Shown piece by piece: positions 36,401-46,115 of a stretch of 64,000 bases of DNA. How positions within the stretch are numbered: the first letter of the stretch is position 1; every line of letters starts with the position of its first letter. This DNA comes from Bacteroides fluxus YIT 12057 (GTDB taxonomy: Bacteria > Bacteroidota > Bacteroidia > Bacteroidales > Bacteroidaceae). Location: positions 62,001-126,000 of the forward strand of contig NZ_GL882633.1 of assembly GCF_000195635.1 (NCBI RefSeq), in the 5' to 3' direction. The translations under genes were made by a program, and so were the position numbers. Under the pieces are notes generated by a model. That model was given only the letters and a program-made list of their open reading frames with translations, made no database searches and was not told the origin of the DNA.

Positions 36401-37357
36401 ATGAAGAAATTAGCAATTGCCTTAATGTTGGGTACAGCTGCATTGACAGCTTCCGCCCAAGTAAACTACAAAGTACAGACCGCTTGCCATCCGCAAGACG
36501 TGAAGCACTATGACACAGAACGCTTGCGTAGTTCTTTCATGATGGAGAAAGTAATGGCTCCGGACGAAATCAACGTAACTTATACCCTTTATGACCGTCT
36601 GATTTACGGAGGCGCCATGCCGGTAAACAAAACCCTTAAACTGGAAACATTCCGCGAACTGGGTCCGGAAATCACTTACTTTCTGGAACGCCGTGAATTG
36701 GGTGTCATCAATATTGGCGGTGACGGTGTAGTTACGGTAGATGGCAAGGAATACCCCATGAAATACAAGGAAGCCCTGTACGTAGGTTGCGGCAATAAAG
36801 AAGTGACTTTCAAGAGCAACGACGCTACCAAACCGGCTAAATTTTACATCAACTCCGCTCCCGCCTACAAGCAGTTTGTCACTCAGCTGATTACTACGGA
36901 CGCCAAACTTCAAAAGGCCAATCCCAAGAAATATGCCTTAGGTATTTCCGATCATTACGGAAAAATGGAAGACAGCAACGACCGTATCGTAAACCAGTTG
37001 ATTGTGAAAGACGTTCTGGAAAGAGTGAAAGACGGCGGTACCAACCAGTTGCAGATGGGACTTACCGAACTGGCTCCCGGTTCTGTATGGAACACCATGC
37101 CTGCCCACACTCACACACGCCGTATGGAAGCTTACTTCTACTTCAACTTGCCCGAAGGCAATGCTATCTGCCACTTGATGGGCGAACCGAAAGAAGAACG
37201 CCTGGTATGGCTGCACAACGAACAAGCCATCACTTCTCCCGAATGGAGCATCCACGCTGCCGCCGGAACAAGCAACTATACCTTCATCTGGGGTATGGCG
37301 GGCGAGAACCTGAAGTACAGCGACAAGGACGAAATCAAATACATTGATATGCAATAA
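36401..37357 (+). CDS. kduI: 5-dehydro-4-deoxy-D-glucuronate isomerase (KduI) with signal peptide
   Basis: A 318-aa enzyme converting 5-keto-4-deoxyuronate to 2,5-diketo-3-deoxygluconate in pectin breakdown. The KduI body is clear ([46 protein letters not shown]) with zinc ligands H236, H238, E243 ([14 protein letters not shown]) and H285. Ordinary KduI is about 278 aa and cytosolic; this one begins with a standard Sec signal ([18 protein letters not shown]). The start is well supported, since the signal is followed directly by the family's N terminus. It follows the PTS IIC gene in one operon and is followed by a strong terminator. Confidence 0.93.
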   Translation: MKKLAIALMLGTAALTASAQVNYKVQTACHPQDVKHYDTERLRSSFMMEKVMAPDEINVTYTLYDRLIYGGAMPVNKTLKLETFRELGPEITYFLERRELGVINIGGDGVVTVDGKEYPMKYKEALYVGCGNKEVTFKSNDATKPAKFYINSAPAYKQFVTQLITTDAKLQKANPKKYALGISDHYGKMEDSNDRIVNQLIVKDVLERVKDGGTNQLQMGLTELAPGSVWNTMPAHTHTRRMEAYFYFNLPEGNAICHLMGEPKEERLVWLHNEQAITSPEWSIHAAAGTSNYTFIWGMAGENLKYSDKDEIKYIDMQ

Positions 37358-37376
37358 AAAGATTTCCCATATTTAG

Positions 37377-37410
37377 CAGGCATGGATTGTTCTAATCCAT
37401 GCCTGTTTTT
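37377..37410 (+). terminator. Rho-independent terminator after kduI
   Basis: CAGGCATGGATT (37377-37388), 5-base loop, perfect complement (37394-37405), then five T. It starts 20 bases after the kduI stop. Confidence 0.85.
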
Positions 37411-37466
37411 ATCACTTTCTACAGCATTTCCACCAAATATTACACCTTAATCAGAACACAAACCCG

Positions 37467-37474
37467 TATTTTTG
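37467..37474 (+). promoter_or_regulatory. -7 box of the MFS transporter gene
   Basis: TATTTTTG, 25 bases before the ATG at 37500, just after the kduI terminator; shows that the transporter is a separate transcription unit. Confidence 0.55.
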
Positions 37475-37499
37475 CATCCAAAATAATAAATCTACTATC

Positions 37500-39047
37500 A
37501 TGAGTACATTTCAAAACACACTGGGCAAAATGACCAATTACCGTTGGACAATTTGTGCCATGTTATTTTTCGCGACAACTGTCAATTACCTTGACCGGCA
37601 AGTACTTTCCCTGACGTGGAAAGACTTTATCGCTCCTGAATTCCACTGGACCGATAACGATTACGGTACAATTACCTCCATTTTCTCCATTATCTATGCC
37701 GTCAGCATGTTATTCGCCGGTCGTTTCATTGACTGGATGGGTACGAAAAAAGGATATTTATGGGCTATCGGTATCTGGTCACTTGGCGCCTGCCTCCATG
37801 CCGTCTGCGGTTATGCCACTGAATTATGGGTAGGATTGGACAGTTCCGACGCACTGATTGCAGTAGAAGCCGGCTCTGCAATGGCACTGACCATCGCCAC
37901 CGTCAGCGTTTACTTCTTTATTGCCGCACGTTTCGTCCTGGCATTAGGTGAAGCCGGCAACTTCCCGGCAGCCATCAAGGTTACGGCAGAATATTTCCCC
38001 AAGAAAGACCGTGCCTACGCTACCAGTATCTTCAATGCCGGCGCTACGGTAGGTGCGCTTGCCGCTCCGGTTACCATTCCTTTGCTTGCCAAGTATTTCA
38101 AGGAAATAGGTGTCGGCAACGGTTGGGAAATGGCATTCATCGTGATTGGCGCACTTGGCTTTATCTGGATGGGAATGTGGGTATTCCTATATACCGACCC
38201 TCGCAAGAGCAAGCATGTCAATCAGGCCGAACTGGAATACATTGAACAGGACAAGCATGAGGACGGTGCTGCCGCTGTTCCCCAAGAAGGCAAAGAAGAA
38301 AAGAAAATGGGCTTCCTGCAAAGTTTCTGCTACAAGCAGACATGGGCATTCGTTTTCGGTAAGTTCATGACAGACGGTGTATGGTGGTTCTTCCTTTTCT
38401 GGACCCCTGCCTACATCAGCGATGTATATGGCTTCTCTTCCGACAGCCCCACAGCCATGTTGCTTATCTTTGTACTTTACGCAATTACCATGCTGTCCAT
38501 CTACGGAGGAAAGTTGCCAACCATCATTATCAACAAAACCGGCATGAATCCGTACGCAGCACGTATGCGAGCCATGTTGATATTCGCTTTCTTCCCGTTG
38601 CTGGCATTATTCGCACAACCTTTAGGTAATTATTCGTATTGGTTCCCGGTCATCATCATCGGTATTGCCGGTGCCGCCCACCAATCCTGGTCTGCCAATA
38701 TATTCTCTACCGTAGGTGACATGTTCCCAAAATCGGCTATCGCTACCGTTACCGGTATCGGAGGTATGGCCGGTGGTGTGGGTTCTTTCCTTATCAATAA
38801 AGGATCCGGTATGCTGTTTACTTATGCAGCAGGTACTACGATGGCAGACGGTACAGAAGTGGAAATGACCAAAGAACTGTTGCAACAAGGAGCACAATAC
38901 GCACGTCCCGCAATGGAATTCATGGGATTCTCCGGTAAACCTGCCGGTTACTTTATTATTTTCTGTATTTGTGCAGTAGCCTACTTATTAGGCTGGATTG
39001 TCATGAAGGCGTTAGTTCCGAAATATAAGCCTATTGTTTTGGATTGA
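37500..39047 (+). CDS. MFS hexuronate transporter (ExuT-like, ACS family)
   Basis: A 515-aa inner-membrane carrier with twelve membrane segments. The first segment AMLFFATTVNYLDRQVLS and the loop RFIDWMGTKKGYLWAIG are typical of the anion:cation symporter family; GEAGNFPAAIKVTAEYFPKKDRAYATSIFNAG is the hallmark of hexuronate/glucarate carriers. It should import galacturonate or its derivatives into the cytosol. Slightly longer than usual because of a charged central loop (about 245-270, rich in Glu and Lys). Confidence 0.9.
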   Translation: MSTFQNTLGKMTNYRWTICAMLFFATTVNYLDRQVLSLTWKDFIAPEFHWTDNDYGTITSIFSIIYAVSMLFAGRFIDWMGTKKGYLWAIGIWSLGACLHAVCGYATELWVGLDSSDALIAVEAGSAMALTIATVSVYFFIAARFVLALGEAGNFPAAIKVTAEYFPKKDRAYATSIFNAGATVGALAAPVTIPLLAKYFKEIGVGNGWEMAFIVIGALGFIWMGMWVFLYTDPRKSKHVNQAELEYIEQDKHEDGAAAVPQEGKEEKKMGFLQSFCYKQTWAFVFGKFMTDGVWWFFLFWTPAYISDVYGFSSDSPTAMLLIFVLYAITMLSIYGGKLPTIIINKTGMNPYAARMRAMLIFAFFPLLALFAQPLGNYSYWFPVIIIGIAGAAHQSWSANIFSTVGDMFPKSAIATVTGIGGMAGGVGSFLINKGSGMLFTYAAGTTMADGTEVEMTKELLQQGAQYARPAMEFMGFSGKPAGYFIIFCICAVAYLLGWIVMKALVPKYKPIVLD

Positions 39048-39072
39048 TAAAACGAAAGACTTTCAAATAAAT

Positions 39073-39140
39073 TGTATCTGAAGTGAACCTTAAAAATCGA
39101 GTAAAACACTCTTAAGGCTTACTTCAGATACATTTTTTTT
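39073..39140 (+). terminator. Rho-independent terminator after MFS gene
   Basis: TGTATCTGAAGT... (39073 on) pairs with ...ACTTCAGATACA ending at 39132; the long stem has three mismatches and is followed by eight T. It starts 26 bases after the MFS stop. Confidence 0.85.
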
Positions 39141-39181
39141 AACTTTTTCCCGTTTTACACCTGTATTCTAAAAAATCAAAT

Positions 39182-39189
39182 TACCTTTG
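39182..39189 (+). promoter_or_regulatory. -7 box for fimbrillin gene
   Basis: TACCTTTG fits the consensus. The start codon is 193 bases downstream, so the leader would be long; no other feature was seen in 39190-39381. Confidence 0.4.
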
Positions 39190-39381
39190 CCTCCGTTTAA
39201 GACAAGTGCAAAGAAAAGAAAAACACAGAACAACGGATTATTCAGCGGAATACCGTCAATTAGCATTCAAAAGTTACAGTACTTTTCCATACCAATTACA
39301 GCTCTGCCTCAATATAAATTCAGAACACTGGTTATGAGCACACCCAAGCTATAACGTTTATAGCTTTAATATAAATTGAAT

Positions 39382-41289
39382 ATGGACAAACAAAAACACT
39401 TGAAAACGCTATCCAGCCAATCCTTCCTTATCGCCGTACTATTTTCAGCCTGTGTCAACCAGATTGAAACAGAGATTGTAAAAGAAAGCAGTATCCCCAT
39501 CAACTTCTCCGCCGGAATAAAACAGGCAGTCTCTACCAGAGTTACCGACGCAGGATTTGAGAACGGTGACAAAATCGGACTGTTCGCTACACTTACCGGT
39601 ACAAGCCTCGGTACAGAACGCTACATAGACAACCTCAGTCTGGAATACAACTCAATCCTTGTCCCCGAAAAGACAGTCTTCTATCCAGAAGGAAACGCTG
39701 CACTTGACTTCACAGCCTACTATCCCTACCAGCAAGACGGACTCCAAATAGGAAGCACAGTCCTTCCCATCTCTGTACAGACAGATCAAAGTACCGCCAA
39801 GAACCATTCAGCATCCGACTTCCTCGTAGCCACCCAAAACAATATATCCAGCAGCAATGAAGTAGTGTCACTCAGTTTCCGGCACCGCCTGTCCAAACTA
39901 AAAGTCACACTGGTTCCCCAAGAAGGGGAGAACCTGGAAGAGATGCTGAAATCTTCTCCCAAAATTGTGGCAAGCGGATTCTTTACAAAGGCCGACTATG
40001 ATTTAATCAGCGGTGAAATCAGCAATACTTCCGCAGCCGCCGATATCATAGCTTCAGGAGAATGGGCCCAGGCAGACGAAACCCTGGTAGGCAAGGAAAT
40101 AATAGTCATTCCACAACACGCCGACGCGGACAACCAATCCATTATCATCGAGTGGAATGGCGGAATCTATACCTGCCCGATATCCAAAATAGATTTGGAA
40201 AGCAACACCCAGCGTGTCATTAAAATAGCCATCTCGCAAGCAGACCATACATTGGCCGGAATTGTAGGAGAAATAGAATCCTGGGGCACCGAAACAACGC
40301 AAGAAGACGGAAAAGGAGACTTGCAGACAAACGAGATACACACCTCCGCACTCTCATTCAACACTTCAAACATATATAGAATATACCATCAGGGAAGAGC
40401 CATCGCCGAGATATGCAAAGAATACCTACAGGCAGAAAATGCCCCTATCGCTTCACAAGCCATTGTTGTCTATCCGGTAATGAACGAAAGGACAGACCTG
40501 ACCGCAGGAACCGTCCTGCAGCTGTGCGGTGAATCCCGGAACCTGCACGGAGGAACGGCGTCTTGGGACACGGCAGCCAACACACTAACCTACACAGCCG
40601 GTACATCGGCACCCATCGAAAAGTTTTACATCAGTAAAAGCGGAAAAATCATCACCGCCACCAACCTTGAAGAGACCCAAAGCGTCAACATCAGCAAATA
40701 TGTATTGCACGATGTGCGGCAAAGCAAATCACAAGCCTATGCCTTGGTAAAAATAGGAACCCAATATTGGATGAGAGAAGAACTAAAAGCAACATGCTAT
40801 CAAGACGGTACGGAAATCAAACGCCAAACAACACTGACCGACCACAGTGAAACAGGCTACTACCTATCAGACGAATATGGATTCTACTTCTACAATGGCG
40901 AAACCTTGTTGAAAGGGAATCTTGCTCCCCAAGGCTGGAGAGTGCCTCAAACCGAGGATTGGAAAAAAATGCAAACCTATCTAAAAGACGAAGCCGCATT
41001 ATTAAAAGCCGGTACCTGGGAACTGCTGGAAGGAAAAGGGACATTAGCCGCTGTATCTAATTTGACCGGATTCAACGCCTATCCCATAGGCATGTGGAGA
41101 GAAAGCGGTCACAAGATAGATAATTATATGACAGGCTATTGGACCCTGGACGAGGAAGAGGGCGGAAAAGTCATCCCCGCACAAACTATATTTCTCACAG
41201 CCGATGCTCCCCAATTTGTATTCAGCGACAGCCAAGCCAGCGGAAAAAACTATCTGAAAGTAATCTCCATACGCTGTATTAAGGAATGA
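39382..41289 (+). CDS. Fimbrillin-family lipoprotein with C-terminal FISUMP domain
   Basis: A 635-aa surface protein. Lipobox-like VLFSAC near residue 24; a fimbrillin (Mfa1-like) N-terminal domain (INFSAGIKQAVSTRVTDAGFENGDKIGLFA, then VVSLSFRHRLSKLKVTLVP); a middle segment; and from about residue 455 a FISUMP-type domain (VKIGTQYWMREELKATCYQDG, YNGETLLKGNLAPQGWRVPQTEDWKKM, final KVISIRCIKE). The frame's first codon is TTG (39376), but ATG 39382 is the natural start. Fimbrillins are cleaved by Rgp-like proteases and polymerise; the FISUMP domain at the tip suggests an adhesin. It stands alone between two terminators. Confidence 0.85.
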   Translation: MDKQKHLKTLSSQSFLIAVLFSACVNQIETEIVKESSIPINFSAGIKQAVSTRVTDAGFENGDKIGLFATLTGTSLGTERYIDNLSLEYNSILVPEKTVFYPEGNAALDFTAYYPYQQDGLQIGSTVLPISVQTDQSTAKNHSASDFLVATQNNISSSNEVVSLSFRHRLSKLKVTLVPQEGENLEEMLKSSPKIVASGFFTKADYDLISGEISNTSAAADIIASGEWAQADETLVGKEIIVIPQHADADNQSIIIEWNGGIYTCPISKIDLESNTQRVIKIAISQADHTLAGIVGEIESWGTETTQEDGKGDLQTNEIHTSALSFNTSNIYRIYHQGRAIAEICKEYLQAENAPIASQAIVVYPVMNERTDLTAGTVLQLCGESRNLHGGTASWDTAANTLTYTAGTSAPIEKFYISKSGKIITATNLEETQSVNISKYVLHDVRQSKSQAYALVKIGTQYWMREELKATCYQDGTEIKRQTTLTDHSETGYYLSDEYGFYFYNGETLLKGNLAPQGWRVPQTEDWKKMQTYLKDEAALLKAGTWELLEGKGTLAAVSNLTGFNAYPIGMWRESGHKIDNYMTGYWTLDEEEGGKVIPAQTIFLTADAPQFVFSDSQASGKNYLKVISIRCIKE

Positions 41290-41325
41290 TAATCCAGGGG
41301 TACGGCATCCTCTACCCCATACAAT

Positions 41326-41363
41326 AAAAAAAGCTCTTTCTCACGAAAGCGCTTTTTATTTTC
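41326..41363 (+). terminator. Terminator after fimbrillin gene
   Basis: AAAAAGCTCTTTC (41328-41340), TCAC loop, GAAAGCGCTTTTT (41345-41357): one mismatch, with T-rich end. Could work in both directions. Confidence 0.7.
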
Positions 41364-41410
41364 CCCCTCACTAAGCAAAGATCAAGCGTAAGGAGGAAAC
41401 AATTTAAGGC

Positions 41411-41437
41411 AAAAAAAGGGAAGTCTCACGACTTCCA
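41411..41437 (-). terminator. Terminator of the tatA-tatC-helicase operon
   Basis: Read on the minus strand: GGAAGTC, GTGA loop, GACTTCC, then a C and seven T. It lies about 150 bases after the helicase stop codon. The gap 41438-41588 has no supported gene. Confidence 0.7.
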
Positions 41438-41588
41438 CAATTCTTCTAACCTTAAATCTAAATCTCTATGAAAAAAACGTGCTGCAAATATACTGATTTA
41501 TCTCACATTATGCTATTAATAAACTCTATAAAGAAATAGAAAATGCTTAATATTTACTAAACAAGAGGTAATGAACGATTCCTTTTCA

Positions 41589-44500
41589 TTATTTCACCGC
41601 TACAGACTCCAACAGTCTGGCATAAATGGGATTAAGTTTCAGCAACTGTGGTACTCCCGTCATAAACATTTGTCTGCGCGCGCGGGTAAGGGCAACATTC
41701 AGTTTCCGGTCAATCAGCACTCCATTGTCTTCCGTCAGATTGGCAAGGTATTTCAGCTGATAGACACGGTTGACACAAAAAGAATAGATGATGACATCAC
41801 GTTCACTTCCCTGGAAACGTTCCACCGTATCTACTAATATATCATTCAAGTCCGTTATTCCTAAAGCGGCAATTTCTTTCTTGATCAAAGCTATCTGGCT
41901 GCGATAAGGAGTAATGATCCCTAACGTTAAAGCAGAGTTAAAGCCGGAACTTACAGCATACTGCTGATAGACAGCCTCAGCCAAACAGGCAACGATCCGC
42001 GCTTCCGAATGGTTCATCTTGACAGACCGGGACAATGCTTCGGGAACAGAAGGCAAAAACGCCACACGACGTGTCAGCAGTCCGGCAAACTCACAACCGC
42101 ATAACCCGGGAGAAAGGCTGAGTTCGCCCTGCTGATGCGGCAATCCCACCGGTTCCAGCAACCCTCCATAGAAGGCATGGTTAGGAAACGAAGCAACCTC
42201 CACATTCATACGTCCCTGACGACACAGCATATCGTAACAACGACCGGGCACCCATGATGAAGCACCTGTAAAAGCCTGCAGATTCTTCCGGGTAATATTC
42301 CGGTATAACCGTTCAAAAAGAGAATCCTTCAAATTGTACAAGCCGATAGCCTGCAATGCCTCATCACAGACCTCCGACTGTTCGGAAGATTGCAGAACAA
42401 CGGCAGGAAGCTGTTTATGGTCGCCTATCAGTATGAATTTACCGATGGCATCTGCACCGGCAGCATTCCGGATGCAAAGCAGCCCCAAAAGCTGAGGCTC
42501 CAGTATCTGGGTAGCTTCATCTATAATAGCCACGTCAAAGGTTTTCAGCCGGAAAAAGTCAGTCTTGGCAGACAAGGTGGCAACCGTCCCCACAAAGACA
42601 CGGCAACGCGCAATGCGCTCCTGCACTTCACGACGGGTAGAGCAGCTTTCCAGCACATTTTCAATCAGATGCCCGCGATACGCCTCGTCACAGGATAATT
42701 CGCTGCCGATACGGATAAAATCAATCTCGGGGGTAATGGCAGCAAGCGCCTTGCTGATTTCATCTACCGCACGGTTGGTATAGGAAAGCAGCAAAATCTG
42801 TTTTCCTTCCCGGTAAAAGGCCTCTACCATCCCACGCAAGGCACGTGAAGTTTTGCCGGTACCAGGAGGTCCGATCAACAGGAAATAATCTCCGGCAGCC
42901 TGCGCCTTCAAGGTAATCCGGGCAAAGGCATCCGGGGCAGCAGCGATACGGGCATCCAAAGAAAGGTCAAATTCCGGCATACGCTGCCCCAAAAGCAAGT
43001 CACGCCGGCTTTTCGTTGCGGAAAGAAAGGCAGAAAGTCCCAAGTACATTCCGCGAAAGGCAGTGTCCATATAGTCATGCTCTATGGCATAACGGCTTCC
43101 GGCAGGCAACACTCCCGCATTCTGTTGAGCTGCACGAAGACGCATGCAGACCTCGTCATCAGATATGCGCTCTATATTTCCTTTAAAAACCATTCTATTG
43201 GTCACATTGTCACCATCCTTGTTCCGTTCATAGAGTACTACGGCATCCCCTTGCCGGAAATTGGGAAGTACCTGGTTTTCAACAGCCTCACCATATACTG
43301 TCCGTCGCAGAAGCAAATACGGCTTATGCGCATCCGCGGCATGGTTTTCCCGGATAGCCAGGTCGTACAGGATTTCGCCGGCCTCACACTTCTCCGCCAA
43401 CGTGGAAAGCCATAATGCCGCAGCTCCCGCACGTCCTTCGTAATCTATATCTCCCGATTTGGAAGTGTAGAGTTCCTTCGTTATAAAATTATAGAGCGTG
43501 TAGAAATAGCTCTGCTCTATGGATGACAGGGCGAGGATACGTTGCGTCACGGCATTAATGGAGGGATAAAGATAACGCTTCCATAAGACATTGTCCAGTT
43601 GCCGTTCATTCAGTATGTCCGGATGAATCTCCTTCAGCCGTTCCGCCGTATATTGAGGACTATTTCTCAACTGTATGCCATACTCATTTGCCACTATCCG
43701 GTTGCGGACGTCCATCACCCTCCTTACCATAGCCCATGAAGGGCGTGCCGGATACAATAATGGATAACGGGTATAAAACAGATAAGCCTTTACCCGCCTG
43801 TGATCCATTCCCATCGAGTATTCCAGCACCGCTTGATAGAGCAGCATCTGCACCTTGTTATTTTCTTTCGGTTCCACTTTGCCGCGGATAGCGTATTCAT
43901 CCGCCTTGCCGGACTTCATTTCTATAAACGAAGACATATCCCGCTGCATATAGTCCAAACGTCCCTGCAGGCCCAAAGCCTCACAGATATAAGAGGGTTC
44001 CAACACCGCATCCGTTTTGTCCAGCCCATACCCCGGCGCACGGAAAGTCTCCGTCACGGTCTGGCGGATATTATCAAAATGCCGCCTGCAGTCGGCAAAG
44101 AACTCCGCTTCTTTCTCCCTGTCCCTCAAATCGGCACAAGCAGCCAGTTCGATAGGATACGAACGGAAAGCTTTCTTCATGCACGTCAAATAGTCGGGTG
44201 ATTCTTCGGAATGAATCCACTCATCCAGAAAAAGATTGGCTATATTACCCAGCAACAGCGGACGGGTATTATCCGGTGACTGCAAACGCGCCAGCATATA
44301 ATTGGCGGGATGGTGTCCGTAATCTTTAAAACATTCTGCCAGCGCACTGATATCTATCAAGTAATCCGGTTCGAGTATGATAAAAGAAGGAGTCAATATA
44401 CCGGCGTCATCCACAGCCACATCAAGCAGATTGACTTGGGCATGGCGCCACAGCAGTTGACAGGTTTCTGCAAATTCCTCATTGATTTGCGGCACATTGT

Positions 44501-45008
44501 AACGGACGCGCAACGGTTCATCGGCAAGCCTATCTACCGGCAATACATATAGAAAGGCATCATCGGCGTATTGGAAACAGACACGCATCCGCCGTATCCG
44601 TTCCTTGGCAAGAGGAGACACCACATAGGTAGCATCCGCATGCGGCAACAGGCGATAAAGCCCGGCGGGTATGTCTTCCCCTGTCAGGCGCCTGATGAAA
44701 AATGCCAGCGTCTTGGCATCACGCAGCAGCTGTTCCCGGGAAGGTTCCGCCTGGCGGTTCAGTATGGCATTGGAAGTCAGCCGGAAAGTATGCAGGCGAT
44801 TCTGCTCAACCATGGAAAGCCCCGCCTTCGAAGCCACGAAACTGATTCGTGCAGAAAGGTCTGTCATCTGCAAACTGCTGTCCGCCATCTGTGTACGGCA
44901 TAAACGTTCCAACAGTTCCCGCATCTGGCGGTAAGCCATATCCAAGGACAAATTACCTTCCTTGCAAACCGCCAGCAACACGTCAAAATATTCCTCTACC
45001 TCATTCAT
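41589..45008 (-). CDS. Dna2-like nuclease-helicase (PD-(D/E)XK plus SF1B helicase)
   Basis: An 1139-aa cytosolic DNA-processing enzyme. The N-terminal half carries a Cas4/RecB-type nuclease (GRLDY and IEMKSGK near residues 348-365, then QMLLYQAVLEY). The C-terminal half is an SF1B helicase: Walker A GPPGTGKTS near 713, IIDEATQ near 828, IGDHKQLPAVV, TPYRSQIALI, VERFQGSERDVIIYS and NVALTRARRQ. The order nuclease-then-helicase is that of Dna2, which trims flaps and resects ends. It overlaps tatC by ATGA, an unexpected partner. All catalytic motifs look intact. Confidence 0.88.
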   Translation of the reverse strand: MNEVEEYFDVLLAVCKEGNLSLDMAYRQMRELLERLCRTQMADSSLQMTDLSARISFVASKAGLSMVEQNRLHTFRLTSNAILNRQAEPSREQLLRDAKTLAFFIRRLTGEDIPAGLYRLLPHADATYVVSPLAKERIRRMRVCFQYADDAFLYVLPVDRLADEPLRVRYNVPQINEEFAETCQLLWRHAQVNLLDVAVDDAGILTPSFIILEPDYLIDISALAECFKDYGHHPANYMLARLQSPDNTRPLLLGNIANLFLDEWIHSEESPDYLTCMKKAFRSYPIELAACADLRDREKEAEFFADCRRHFDNIRQTVTETFRAPGYGLDKTDAVLEPSYICEALGLQGRLDYMQRDMSSFIEMKSGKADEYAIRGKVEPKENNKVQMLLYQAVLEYSMGMDHRRVKAYLFYTRYPLLYPARPSWAMVRRVMDVRNRIVANEYGIQLRNSPQYTAERLKEIHPDILNERQLDNVLWKRYLYPSINAVTQRILALSSIEQSYFYTLYNFITKELYTSKSGDIDYEGRAGAAALWLSTLAEKCEAGEILYDLAIRENHAADAHKPYLLLRRTVYGEAVENQVLPNFRQGDAVVLYERNKDGDNVTNRMVFKGNIERISDDEVCMRLRAAQQNAGVLPAGSRYAIEHDYMDTAFRGMYLGLSAFLSATKSRRDLLLGQRMPEFDLSLDARIAAAPDAFARITLKAQAAGDYFLLIGPPGTGKTSRALRGMVEAFYREGKQILLLSYTNRAVDEISKALAAITPEIDFIRIGSELSCDEAYRGHLIENVLESCSTRREVQERIARCRVFVGTVATLSAKTDFFRLKTFDVAIIDEATQILEPQLLGLLCIRNAAGADAIGKFILIGDHKQLPAVVLQSSEQSEVCDEALQAIGLYNLKDSLFERLYRNITRKNLQAFTGASSWVPGRCYDMLCRQGRMNVEVASFPNHAFYGGLLEPVGLPHQQGELSLSPGLCGCEFAGLLTRRVAFLPSVPEALSRSVKMNHSEARIVACLAEAVYQQYAVSSGFNSALTLGIITPYRSQIALIKKEIAALGITDLNDILVDTVERFQGSERDVIIYSFCVNRVYQLKYLANLTEDNGVLIDRKLNVALTRARRQMFMTGVPQLLKLNPIYARLLESVAVK

Positions 45009-45814
45009 TCTTCCGTATCTTCTTCACCGTTCTTTTTGTCCTTTATCATCAGGATGCTCAACTCATAGAGCAGATAAAGAGGAACGGCCACCACCGTCAG
45101 AGTGAACGGATCACCCGTAGGTGTAATGATAGCGGCAGCAATGACTATAACCACGATAGCATGACGGCGGTACTTGCGCAAGAAAGACTTGTGCACCACT
45201 CCCAACAAGGACAGCAGCCAAGTCACCAACGGCAGTTCGAATGCCAGTCCCATACAAAGCACCAGCATCATAAAATTATCTATATATGAGTTCAGAGAAA
45301 TCTGGTTCTCAATCGTCGCACTCAACTGATAGGTGGAAAGGAAGCGCAATGTAAGCGGATAAACCATGAAGTAGCCCAACAACACCCCGATAAAGAACAT
45401 TACCGTACCGATGCCCAACGCCTTCTTCACCCCCTTGCGTTCATGGGGATAGAGAGCCGGACTCACAAAACGCCAGACCTCATAAAAAAGATAAGGGGCA
45501 GCCGTCACCACCGACATCCAGAAGGCTGTGGACATGTGGATAAAAAACGGGGCAGCCAGATTGATATTAATCAGTTTCACCCGGAATTCCTGCGTAAAGA
45601 ACTCATCCTGCAAATCCAGTTCTCGTCCTATCCAGCGTAATAAATCATAGAAAACAAAGTCATTATGGCAAGGAGCCAACACCACATTATCAAACAGATA
45701 GGGCATTGCAACGAAATAACCTACCGCCAATACGAACCACACCCCGAGGACACGAAACAGCACCCGGCGAAGTTCATCCAAATGATCCCAGAAAGTAAGT
45801 TCTTTTTCTGCCAT
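45005..45814 (-). CDS. tatC: Sec-independent protein translocase TatC
   Basis: A 269-aa membrane protein with six hydrophobic segments and the TatC signature (FWDHLDELRRVL at the start, FYEVWRFVSPALYPHERK in the first cytosolic loop, GLAFELPLVTWLL). It recognises twin-arginine signals and forms the Tat translocon with TatA, whose gene ends 12 bases upstream. The C-terminal tail is long and acidic (KKNGEEDTEE). Confidence 0.95.
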   Translation of the reverse strand: MAEKELTFWDHLDELRRVLFRVLGVWFVLAVGYFVAMPYLFDNVVLAPCHNDFVFYDLLRWIGRELDLQDEFFTQEFRVKLININLAAPFFIHMSTAFWMSVVTAAPYLFYEVWRFVSPALYPHERKGVKKALGIGTVMFFIGVLLGYFMVYPLTLRFLSTYQLSATIENQISLNSYIDNFMMLVLCMGLAFELPLVTWLLSLLGVVHKSFLRKYRRHAIVVIVIAAAIITPTGDPFTLTVVAVPLYLLYELSILMIKDKKNGEEDTEE

Positions 45815-45826
45815 TAATCCACCGCC

Positions 45827-46045
45827 TTATTTTTTTTCTTCAGCCGGTTTGTCCAAATCCTCTTTGGCCTTGTCAATTTCTTCCTTGGCTTCGTTCACTC
45901 CATCCTTGAAACTCTTCACACCTTTGCCCAAACCACGCATCAGTTCGGGAATCTTCTTGCCGCCAAACAGCAACAGAATAACCAGTGCTATGATAATCCA
46001 TTCGGAACCACTGGGCAGAAAGCCTAATAAAAGTAAGTTTGTCAT
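45827..46045 (-). CDS. tatA: Sec-independent translocase subunit TatA
   Basis: A 72-aa protein: N-terminal membrane helix ([27 protein letters not shown]), amphipathic helix ([17 protein letters not shown]) and a charged tail. First gene of the tatA-tatC-helicase operon. No tatB is present, as usual in Bacteroides. Confidence 0.93.
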   Translation of the reverse strand: MTNLLLLGFLPSGSEWIIIALVILLLFGGKKIPELMRGLGKGVKSFKDGVNEAKEEIDKAKEDLDKPAEEKK

Positions 46046-46068
46046 AGTCGTATCGAATTAATTTGATG

Positions 46069-46076
46069 CAAATATA
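46069..46076 (-). promoter_or_regulatory. -7 box of tatA operon
   Basis: Minus-strand TATATTTG, 24 bases before the tatA ATG. No -33 box found. Confidence 0.5.
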
Positions 46077-46115
46077 GCAAGATTTATAATTTTAGACTGA
46101 TGATTCAGCATTTAT

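Noticed and set aside
41470..41540. 23-codon frame starting MKKTCCKYTD after the fimbrillin gene
   Set aside because: Too short and without a ribosome site or neighbour to support it; it lies between two terminators.
41589..45008. Anti-phage defence system
   Set aside because: The helicase-nuclease stands alone with tat genes and no other defence genes; a housekeeping DNA-repair role is at least as likely.
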